From Antedon mediterranea (taxonomy: Eukaryota; Echinodermata; Crinoidea; Comatulida; Antedonidae): a DNA stretch of 64,000 bases. The DNA is taken from contig NC_092671.1 in assembly GCF_964355755.1 (NCBI RefSeq), positions 10,489,001 to 10,553,000 on the forward strand, given 5' to 3'. The notes below the pieces were generated by a model. It did no database searches. It saw only the letters and a program-made list of their open reading frames with translations, and was not told where the DNA came from. Made by a program: the position numbers and the translations under genes. This document shows, piece by piece, positions 46,801-58,300 of this stretch (positions are counted from its first letter, which is position 1; the number at the start of each line of letters is the position of its first letter).

Positions 46801-48667
46801 TGCAATGCCCAGTCGGTAGACTTAAAAATTTGCCTTGTCCGTGGCAGATCAAGGATAGACAGGGTCTAAAAATGGTAAAATGAAGGGCTGAGCTTAATAT
46901 GGAGGTGTGGTGGTGAGGGGGGGCTGGGGCGGATCCAGAGGGGGGGTCCACGGGGTCCGGACCCCCCTAAATTTTAAGGGTGCCCTTTTTTTAGAGGTTC
47001 AATATTTTATTCGTGTGACATATTTGTGTGTATATTAGTATGCACAGAGTAAGCTACACTAACCCCAAAAATAATAACAGAAATTTATCACAATGAGCGC
47101 GATGTTAAGTTACGGCGGCCGATCAAAGAGCATTGTGAGAGGTGGTGATCCGTGATGATCTCTACTTAAACTTCTAAAAATAGATCGTTTCGCATACTAC
47201 AGAGGGCGCATGTAAACTTTTTACGATTCAACTCCTCGTACGTTACCATGCGCGCTCTGTCATTGACGCGATTATTTGTCCATTGGTAAACACATTTTTA
47301 TGTATTATTATTCTGACAATAATTGAACTGTAAACATAATTCTTTTGAGTATTTGTTTATTTACATATCATTCCATCAGATCAACTATTTTTTATTTCCA
47401 TTACATCCAACCAAACATGTAAAAAATGTAGTTAAAATATCGTACTATCTACCGCGTACGACCATACGCGGTAGATTGTTTACTCAAAAATCATCGAACG
47501 GTCTTACACTATACTATTCAACCTTGTTTTTGTAGTTGAGCCTCTCATGACCTGGGATTTGTTTGTCTTCCTACGCCAAGATAATATAGTTCTACAAGCC
47601 ATGTGCTTTTTTCTCTGAGAAATATTTATTATAAGTGCCATTTGTTTACACAACGTTCGTGGCTAAAAACGATCATTTTCGGCAATGTTTTAGACCCTAT
47701 ATTTCGAAAACTACAAGTCAGATTTTCGTAATTCTTTCTTTATTGGAATATTGAAACAAAATACCAACAGATAATGTTTAAATTGGTTGAAAAATAACAA
47801 CTTTTAATTTTGCATCGTTATCCCTGCTAATAAAGTGTCATTTCCGGCGAACTAGAAAGGTGCCATTTATCATGGATTTTGCGTGCGAGAGTGCCATTTC
47901 CGGCCATCTAAGTGTGTCCTGTAACAAAATTCGCTTCGCCACAACCCCCACCATGGGGGGGCTGTGGCTCAAATACTCAATATCTGATGTGCCCTTTTTA
48001 TCGGCGGACCCCCCCCTCTCAACAATGTCTGGATCCGCCCCAGGGGGGGGGGGATGTTTGGATCCGACCCTGCTTGTAGGAAATGTGAGAATTTGGATAT
48101 TAAAATTTACTCAGTTTAATAACATGTTTTACTGTTCAATCAGTCAATTTGTACTTCTGTAAATTAAAAGATGGCTTGACAGTAAATAGAATGCAATTTT
48201 AACATCCTTTGGGAACGTTATTATTAATTTTATTTTTTTCATTTATTTATTTGACCAACAATTCATAATATAAAATATACAGAGATGAATTGGTCAGGGA
48301 CTGCTAAAGTAAATAAGATGACTATAACTACAAGAGTTAAGCTATGATTGTTCAGCGCTTAGAGTCGTCCTGCATTTTGCGCTATAGTAAATTGAACATT
48401 TTATTATTATTATTATTGTTTGAGCTGTGAAATGTCCATACAGTTTTATGTATATTTCGGTATGTATAATTTTCTTAACTGTTTATTTCAGAAAAACCAA
48501 AGTATAAAGGACGTGCACCACCCCCAAATAGGTTCAACATTCCTCCGGGATACAGATGGGATGGAGTGGACAGATCTAATGGATTTGAAAAGAAACATTT
48601 TGAAAGATTATCTAGTAAAAAAGCAATGGAAGAAGTGAAATATAAATGGAATGTTGAAGATATGTAA
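43829..48667 (+). CDS. BUD13: BUD13 homologue (RES complex splicing factor), complete
   Basis: Eight exons: 43829-43941, 44406-44506, 44677-44763, 44857-45372, 45607-45723, 45974-46094, 46602-46792 and 48492-48667. They join in frame to 473 residues with a TAA stop. BUD13 is a nuclear subunit of the retention-and-splicing (RES) complex bound to activated spliceosomes. The N-terminus has the family's [13 protein letters not shown] followed by a Lys-rich tract. Exons 2-3 give [12 protein letters not shown] and VVDERPLEE. Exon 4 is Arg/Ser/Asp-rich with six to seven 15-residue repeats [15 protein letters not shown] (45-bp units, about 44925-45200), as in other BUD13 proteins. The conserved C-terminal part has [13 protein letters not shown], then [28 protein letters not shown], then [20 protein letters not shown] and KWNVEDM. 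It is shorter than human BUD13 mainly in the repeat region. Nothing suggests inactivation. Confidence 0.94.
46142..46330 (+). repeat. AATAATGAATGTTTATGAG tandem copies in BUD13 intron 6
   Basis: Three direct copies of a 30-bp unit AATAATGAATGTTTATGAG plus TGTAATGGTAC, then GTGACCCAATCGTCCAA and AACAGGAATTTATTTAGGTG. The latter two also occur at 27045-27080, which links this repeat to the palindrome cluster upstream of SLC20. Confidence 0.65.
46920..48060. mobile_element. Element of about 1.1 kb with GGGGCGGATCCAG / CTGGATCCGCCCC ends
   Basis: The left end has GGGGCTGGGGCGGATCCAGA, G-runs and GGTCCGGACCCCCC. The right end has GGCGGACCCCCCCCTCTC, TGTCTGGATCCGCCCCAGGG, an inverted relative. Just inside are GTGCCCTTTTT and complementary copies. 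The interior is non-coding and has a 10-bp hairpin CTACCGCGTA...TACGCGGTAG at 47450-47475. It fills most of BUD13 intron 7. Confidence 0.65.
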
Positions 48668-49381
48668 CATTTCAACAAATGTTTGTTTGTGTTTCCCAGT
48701 TAATCTCTGAAATTGGTGAAAAATTTCAATGTCAGTTGAAGATGTTCCAGACTGGAATCCTATTCAACATTTTACTAGTCACATCATGTGAAATTATGAT
48801 TAATGGAAAAGAATATGAAAATATAGCTATTGCTATAGTTCTTAACAATTTTATACCTGTAAGATATGAACAATGATCGCCTGATCAGAATAGTGCAAGA
48901 AGTTAATCAAATGATTTAACATTTTTAAATCTCCATGAAAAGTAGCTGGAGGTTTTCCTTTGATTGTTGCTCACCTGGGTTGGTCATTACAGTAATTTAT
49001 TTTTTATATAATATGTACATTTAAAAAGTGTAAGATAAATGTCAATTAAATATGTTTGATGCGTTTATTATTTCTTTAATTTAAAGTCAAGTCAATAATA
49101 TGTAGCTGCCATAAAAAGTGAGATGAAGTCATACGCCGCGGCGTTCCATACTAAATAGCGCCACCACAACATCACGTTTGGTTTCTGAAATTATCGCGAT
49201 GCGATTTATTAAAAATTAAAGAGGCAGAGCCTAGGCCTAGAGAGCGGAAGTTGTGGGAGGAGTTCTAAGTTCTTTCGTTTTAAAACTTGTCTGATGTCCA
49301 ATTTATCTTGTTTTAGTTAATTCTTCTAAGGATTACATAACACCAAATCATTGATGAACCTTACTGTTTAAATCGGGCGAC
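48668..49381. other. BUD13 3' UTR and promoter region of the PRUNE2-like gene
   Basis: The BUD13 stop and the next start codon are 714 bp apart, same strand. There is an ATTAAA at about 49046. The sequence becomes less AT-rich from 49120 to 49380 (e.g. GCCGCGGCGTTCCATA, GGAAGTTGTGGGAGGAGT), as expected for a promoter. No separate gene seen. Confidence 0.5.
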
Positions 49382-52300
49382 ATGGAAGCGTTTCTTTCTA
49401 AAACAAAAAAGGAACTGTCGGTACGTAAAATATGCTAGGCACATGTTTACCTCACATTTGATTCGTCAGTCATATGTGTGTAAACAAAAGATTATCTCTT
49501 GTTCTGTGTGGTTGGTCACGTAGACGACTGGACCCATTATAAAGTCGATTTGCCCTACCTTTCCAACTTGGATACATGTGTTGTTTTAAAATTAAATGTC
49601 AAATTGTTCTGAAATACATTTATTTATTTATTTATTTTAAATTACTACTGTAATGCAGAGTAGAAGAATACAAGAAATATTAAGCTAAGCTAGGTACTGG
49701 TAGGGCTTGTTAAACATCATTAACTGAAACCTAAAAGACCCACCCAGATATTTAATGGATAGCGGTAGACTAACGATGATTAATCATTATTTATTGTTAA
49801 ATATTTCATTTTATTTTTTTTTCGATGTACTGTATTATTTTGTTCAATGAAGTTGTGCAATATTATTGAGTTACACTTACATTTTCTATGCTTCTTGCTT
49901 AAAAAGCCAAATAATTACAAAATGTTTAAGTTTTATCTTTATTTAGTATCAATACTTTATTTACAGATTTTGTAATTTTTGAATGTTCAATATCAATTAA
50001 AAAACTTTATTATTACAGTAAAAACTTGTTTTTTCTTTGCAAGCTCAATGTATTGACAATTAGGCTAACTGATCAAGCTATGTATTTGTATTGGTAATCA
50101 TATTCATACATTGTTGTCAAAGAATTTAAATCCCTTGGAATTCAAATCCTTGCTTTTTAAGCACCTACTGTAAACATAAACAAGAATATTTCTTACACAA
50201 AACGCTGCTCGCTTATTGTTATTGCTAAGGTCAAGTCTGGGGGTCACTTCATCACGCCTAGATACTTCAAGTATCCTATTACAAACAAAAACTTCAATGG
50301 ACTGTTTTGATAATAATTCAATGATTATCTGACAGAGAATTATATCATGGGACTCATAAATACCAGAATGCTTTGGGATTTGTCATTAGACTCTTTTCTC
50401 AGCCGTTTTTGGATTCAACAGGTGGTACCAATAAATTATAGTGGAGTTTCCATTTTAACAAAAATGTCAAAGTGTAGTACTATAAAGCTGCTTGATTTCA
50501 TCTAATGAATGAGTCATCTCGTGTGACGTAGCGGGCTAGAGCAGCAGCGTGAAAAACACCTAGTACTAAAAATTCCCATTCACTCCCCAAGGACATCTTT
50601 GTATACTGCCAGTTTTGTAAAAAAAACTTTATTTACAGTTACATACACTTTACAGTACTAATAATTTACTATACTAATACTACTGTACAGACTGAAGTGT
50701 TCTAGTTTATATACTAATGACATTTAATTGTACAGTTACTGTACAGATGATTCATGGAGTATTTGATTGAGTGTATCCTCTGTGTTTCATTTGTTAATTA
50801 AAGGAATGTTTCAAATTGTATTATACACTGTTTTCGTTTAATTAGTCAAGATTAAAGATTGAAAATTACATAATGACATTACACATTAAAATTATGCATA
50901 AAAAACTTCAAAAAGGCCTACAGTTGTACAGTATGTGATAATTAAAACAAATAAACAAGTGATTTTATTATGAGTGTAGGCTTTTATTTTGTTATACAGT
51001 AGTTAATTAATTTAGTATTTGAATATTTTAAAACAATACATTAATATTACTGGCACTCTTTATCCTTTTATTTTTTAAGGTGGATGGCAAATTTACAAAC
51101 TAAGATAAAGGCTGTTGTTAATAGTAATTTACAGACTACCGTTGTGTTTATTATTTGCCTAAGTTACTGTGGATGTTAAAGTTCAAACTACTGTAAGCCT
51201 ACTGATACTGATATTTTACTCATTAGAGTTGATAATGCTTGGTGTCCAAAGTCCTATATATTATCATTGTGGTTCACATCAAAGTTATTTGTCCTGCTGT
51301 AATCTTTGGAAACTGTTTCTTTTAGTTAAATTGTTATTTGAATTAAACATGTGTACTGTTACATTCTGTAATAAATGACATATACTGTACCCAACCCCAA
51401 CAATGCCACAAACTACAGTATAAATACAGTACAACGTTATAGTGATATATTGCACTACTAGGTGGCGTGTACTGTACCTTGTAAAGATAAAGTGCCAGAG
51501 ATAATGTAAAGAGGACACAGATAATAAAAGCGATGACATACAATGGTGAACTCTCTTTAATGTTTTTAGTCATGTCTCAATCTTATTAGCATTTATGTTT
51601 TTTAAAAGATTGTTCCCAGTGGGACATTATTTAAAAGGTCTGCTTTATTAATTTCTTTAGTAAAAAGAATAACTATGTATATTGAATAATGTAGACTGTT
51701 TAGATGCTATGCCAAAATTATTCTAATGCAGCTAAATGTTAAAAAAAACCAAAAAAAAAACAAAAAAACAAAACAATAACTACTACTAGAATAATTTTGA
51801 CATGATCTCTTATTCACATCACATAAATCATCACATAAGATAGTCTTTTTAAAGATTCATTTAATGATTACCATTTTCAATCATAAGATTGATATTTGCT
51901 GGTATTTATCTTTCTTAGGAATTAGCATCATTTAGCAAAATCAACGTTGTTCTTGGAAATGAGTCATGTGATTTGGACTCAGCAGTTAGCTCGATAGTTT
52001 ATGCTTTTTATCTATCACAGGTAAGGACATTTTACAATTTGAATTATTATTTTTGTATGTTAATTGTCAAGAATATTATTAATTGTATTTTTGTAATAAT
52101 TTCAAAAGACAATTTATTCCACAGGGAAGAAAGCATAATAACACTATATGATGATAAATCAATTTTATGTCAGAAAATTCTCACACTTTACAAAAATATT
52201 GGATCATCTAGAATTAATATGAATAACTGATAGTAGAACGCTTATTAAGAGGACAAATTCAGGACCCAACACATTTTTCCTTTTTCCTCTGATGATACAC

Positions 52301-55300
52301 ATTGTTTTTCATGAAAAAGTGTCCATTTTATAGTGAGTGTTCATTATAGATGTCCCCTGAATATTAAGAATGCCCTCTTAAAAGGGATGTCCCCTAAATA
52401 GAGGTTATTAGATGTAGTTAAAAAAAAACATATATACCATCATTCATTACTGTATATTTTAAGAGAAAGGGTTCCCATAGAGATATGCTGAATAGGGAAG
52501 TTCCCATGAATATGTCCACTGAATACTGTACATGTGGGTTCCACTGTACAACAGTTTAAATGTATGAAACATTTTAAAATAATATACAGTATTTTGTTTT
52601 GTATCTAAATCCTTCAAAATAAATTTTTGTAGTATGATGCAAACAGATACGCTTGAGTAGCATTAGAATAATATTCAGAATACATAACACAATGATGATT
52701 GATTATTAAAGTCTTGAGTCAATCCTAATCAATACCTAGCATTGTAATGCGCTTTAATTAAAGGGAGTACAACCACTTGCTTCACACTGTAATAACGGTC
52801 ATATTGAAGTACAGTAGTCATAAGGAACATTTAAAATACATGCTCTTTCATTTTATTTATTAATATTTTTTTACCACAATTTACTAAATAGTCATAATCA
52901 CTTACATTTACTTTTTTTAATCAATCCCATCGGATATGAATATTCTCATTCATCCATATAGTATTAGGTTTAGAAATATATTAATCAATCCTATCAAACA
53001 TTGGCATACTGTAGCAGTATCAAAGAACAGATTGATAGCTTGGAATTTGCAACTTGCAAACAGGTTTTGCAACTACAGTATGAATGAGGCTTTTAACAGT
53101 GGCGCTTGCAACTACTATGTGGTGCTTGTACAGTAACTGTGGTACTTGCAAACTACTATAGTGCTTGCAACTATAGGTCTTGTAACTGTGTAATTTGCAA
53201 CTATGGAGCTTGCAAAATCTACTGTATTAAATAAGGCTTGTATTTTTGGAGCTTGCAACTATGGAGTTTCTAAATAATGGAGCTTACAACTATGACTTGT
53301 ACAAGGCCAAATAAAACAGATTTAGATTTTGAATTATTTATTCAGTATATCAGTATTTGTTTTCGTTCAGTAATTGTATTCTATCACGGAGAGCTTGTTT
53401 CTCCATGATTCTACCAAATATCATGTTTACATCCATTTTAGCTTCATCCCTGGAAATATAGTGAGTGGGTTGGAATTATTTATAACAGGCTCAAATGATA
53501 TGTTTCTGGAACTTGATTTCACTGTTTGAATTGCTTGTCTTGTGAGAAACTTCAAATTCAATGCAAACAGTTAACACCTTTTGTAATTGAATTTTTTTTA
53601 AATAACAAACAATACATATTCACAGACATAATTACTTGAAAACAGTATCATGCAAGAAAATGGATTTAGAGTTTCAAAAGATTTGCACACACTATGAATA
53701 CTATCTTGACTATTAGTATTACTAAAGACTTAACATTTTATAGGATTTTTATACTGGTACACTTCACCTACAGTACTGTAGTGTATTGTACATTGGTAAA
53801 ACCCTATTCTTTTTGGGGAGAAATTGATTTAATTGGCATTATATACAGTATGTATTCAATGTACAGTAAACCGGCTAATATGACAGTGTTTTATTTTGTA
53901 ATAGTTTAAAGTATGATGTTACAAGGGGTGTACAGTTTACTTAATGTCATCTGAAACTTGAATGTTAAGTGTGTCACTGGTACTTTTAATACTTTCACTG
54001 TTATTGTTAAGTCAATTGTGGTATAATGTTTTTGAAAACATGTGAACTAATACATGTTAGTAAACTACTACAGTATTTTATAGTAGAATAGAGTAGTTTA
54101 CAGAATACTATACTGTACTATAACATCTTTACCATGCTATCTTATAGAAAGAAGATAATCCATTAACACCCTGCATTCCATGTTTTAATATCAACCAAGA
54201 AGATCTTGCTCTACGAACTGAAGCGGTGTATTACCTCGAGAAAAATGGCATCAATTTGAGCAATTTAACTTACCGAGATCAGATAGACTTAGACGAACTA
54301 CACAAAAATAAGCGACTACGCCTCCACCTTGTGGATCACAACACTCTACCCGGCAACGACAGTGACCTTGAGGGTGCTGTTGTAGAAGTTGTGGACCATC
54401 ATAATTTCATTGGTGATGATGCACCTGATGGAGTTATTGAACCTGTAGGTTCATGTTCAACGCTGGTTGCAGAGCATATGTTAGGAGAAGACAGAGATTG
54501 GGTGTCGCAAAATGTTGATGAAACCATTGCAAAGTTATTAATAGGTATTTTCCATGTTTTGATATCTGAAAATATTGGTTTTATGGTTGTATGTAAAATG
54601 CAATTCAGTTTTGTCCTGCCATGTCTTTTTTTTTAATAAACCAGAATAAATAAAAAAAATACATAATTTATAGTTTAGTGAAAAATATTTCACTTTTTTT
54701 ATGTTCGTTAATTGTTAAATACTAGATGGCACGCTCGCTTCGCTCGCGTACCATCTAGGTCGTGCCCACAGATGGTTCTCGAATACACAGTATTTTCCAG
54801 CGAGAAAAAAATGGAGATTTCAAATGTACGTACTGCAGGACTATAATACATTGTCGTTTACAGAAACGAATAAATATACACGATGATTTATGTAGTCAGC
54901 TAAAATTAGCACCCTGGGAATTACTTCCGAGAGAGAAACAAAATGAGTCAAATTTTTTTATTTGGACTCATTTAAACAAACCCAATTTGTGTTTTGAATG
55001 TAACATTAAGGGTTGAGGGATGGGGGAAGAAGATAGGTACAAAGAGGAAACATTTTAAAATATATTCTTATCCACTCAGTAACGAAATATTGTTTTTAAT
55101 GTTTTATAGGCCTATAAATAATATACCACTAAATACAGTAAAACATTTACGATTTAATACTTTGTTAAAACTCTCACTGTCATAGTCTATTGAAATAGTA
55201 AAGTACATGTAACGATACACGTACCACTATGTACGTTTATATATTTTTAAATTATTAATTAATACAAACGTTGAGAAGCAACTGTCAGTAATAACGTTTA

Positions 55301-58300
55301 TTTATTTGTATATTATATGTTTATAATCTAACAATACCTTAACAGTATTGTACAGCATTGCAATACTATTTATGTTTATTCTCCAAGGGGGCCCATAAAT
55401 CTAAATCTATACCTCTATGGTTAAACCAAATAATTTGGAATGTTCCATTCATCACAAATCAATACATTTGTAAAAACGTATATTACATGTATCAAAATAG
55501 CATTTTTTAAAGAAAATCGGCCTGTCTTCAACATCATGATGCTGTACTCGAACTGTTCAACCGGTTTTCAGCTATTAAAAACAATTATCGTAGGAGGAGA
55601 TAGGAAAATGCGAAGCGTCCTCGTATTATTGTGTGCGGGTATTTTTCAAATTGACATCCATTAGACAGTGTATACCACGATCGGAAAACACCCCTATTTG
55701 GGGCAAATCTTTGAACCTAAATTCGTTTTAATCGTCAATAACTAATTATCGAACTCAATTTAATTAGTAAACAGGGTTACATCAGGTGGTTAAAATTAGT
55801 ACCGAAAGTACGAACCAACTTTATATACCATCGCGTAAACATTCTAGAAATAACGCACGATTTACCGATTTTTGCCCTTACGTAAATTTATATATAGATA
55901 CTTTCCTAAATTTACTACATTTCCCGGCCTTGTAACTATTAAGATTTTTTTGTATGATAATATTGTGAACTTTCAGCAAAAATCTGAATTACTTAATCTA
56001 CTTAATTATTAATTTATAATCATAGGAACTATTTTATTTGACACTGTGAAATTATCGGAATCCGCTGGCCGGGTCACTCCTAAAGACGTGAAAATGGTAG
56101 AAGACTTGCAGAAATTTTGTCCAAATATCAACAAAGATGAGGTTTATCAAGAGATACACAATGCCAAGTTTGATGTTGCAGGTAAATATAATTTGGTTTA
56201 TTTTAGATTCACAGTATAACGCAATATTATGGATTAACTGTTTTCTTAAATAATTGAACTGTAGACCTCAACTTAGTAGTGAATCATAGATGAGTGATAT
56301 ATATACTTAACAAACATCTTTATTTTTATAGTCTCATTGAAAAGCTATACTGTTTAGTTATATAAACAAATTACCGTATAGAAAAAAATATGATAATTTA
56401 TAGTATGATGAATACAATTTTATACGATCAGTATATTTTCCCAATCCTCATGTGATTTATAAATGCTATTAGTATAAACTGCATTTGTTAATGCTAATGT
56501 CCTCTAGAAAGCAATTTTGTGTGCTCAATTCTGTTATTAAATCAGTTGTGTATATATTGAAAAATAAATGTGATTTTGGTATGTTTGCATACAGTAAACA
56601 TTACATTTAATGTTGTAACTACAGTACCAAATTGAAAAATAATGAGTTGCAAAATAATGTGATTTTTTGTTGTTGTAGCTGCTATGCAAGCAATGAAATA
56701 GATGTAAATTCTATATAAACTGAGGAATACTGTAAATAAATAGGTTAATTAAATTAATTCTTTCATTTTTTATAATAGTTTCATAAAAAAAATACACATA
56801 CATTTTAATCATGCTTAGTACAGTGTATGAGATATTCTTGGACTCATTATATGAACTTGCAAATAAATTATGAATATTTCCATTACATAATCATGAGGAC
56901 AACTGATGTGACAGAACATCAAGTGTAGACATACTCAATCTGGTACACTACACCATGTGTCGTTATAAACATACTCGTTAATGTCTTTAATTTATCCCCT
57001 ACAGGATTATCAATGCTTGACTTACTTCGTAAGGATTTCAAAACAGTATCGAGTAGAAGAGCTGATAATACTACTGAAAATATCATCGGTATTAGTTCTA
57101 TTACAATAGAGATGGAGGTAAATTTGTAATTCAATATGTCTGTCTATGCATTTGAAATATTGAAGTATTTGGTGTGAACCTTCATTATACAAAACTCTTC
57201 AAAATTGGTGTTGATTTCTTGATTGATTTATAACATGTAATTTTGTTTACAGAAAATATTGCAACGTTCCGGGATGCGTGATGATTTTGAATCGTTTTGT
57301 ACAAGTAGGAATCTTAAGGCACTTATCATTATGACAATATCAATGGACAGTGATGGAACCCCAGAGCGATGGCTTCTGATGTACAATCCTGGAGATTCTA
57401 TATGTCATAACCTAATCCGTACATTGAAAGAAGATCAACAGCTTCAATTGTCCGTTTTAACTGAGGAAGAAGAGGGAGTAACTTTATTTAAGCAAGAAAA
57501 TTCTAAAGTTTCAAGAAAAATTGTCATGCCTGTATTACAGATGTTCTTAGATACTGCAATCTCTGATCAAGATGATTTACTTGGAGGAAACTTTAATAAC
57601 AGTGCTCTTGTAGATTTCTCTGGTGGAGGTGAGGCTTCCAGTAACTTTATGGATTTTGATCCATTTGGAAGCACAACAACAACAAGTTTTGAGGATCAAG
57701 TAGCAAGCAGTGGTAACAATGATCCATTTGGTGATCTTGTAGGAGGAGCGGAAGGATCTGCAAACTTCTCATTTGATCCTTTTGCAACAATTACAGAAGA
57801 TGATCCATCATTTACTTCTCCAAAATCTCCTTTGTCACCTTCTGGACAACAAGCTCCCATTGACCTCTTGGGTATGGATCCTTTCGCGCCTTCAGAACAA
57901 CTTCTCAATGTTCAGGAAGGAGTTTCAGACATGTTCGACCCATTTCAAACAATATCGCCAAGCTCAGATTCATTCAATAGTCAGGAAGACCTACTTGGTG
58001 CACCACCAGCCCAAGCTGACCCTTTTGATTTATTTACAAATAGTAACATTCAAAATTCATCTCCGGTGACCTCAACTGACCCATTTGATATATTTACAAA
58101 TACAGACAGTATCAAATCAACTGAACCGTTTGCAAATGTATCAGAAGATCATGAGAGTGCTAATAGTTTTGAGTTTGTTGAAAAGGTTGACTGTGAGGAT
58201 GAATCTAGTCAAGCTATACCCATCTTAGGCATGCCAAAAAATGTCCCACCAACTCCACAAAACTCATATGCAGACATGAGTGAGCTTAATGTAAACAAAG

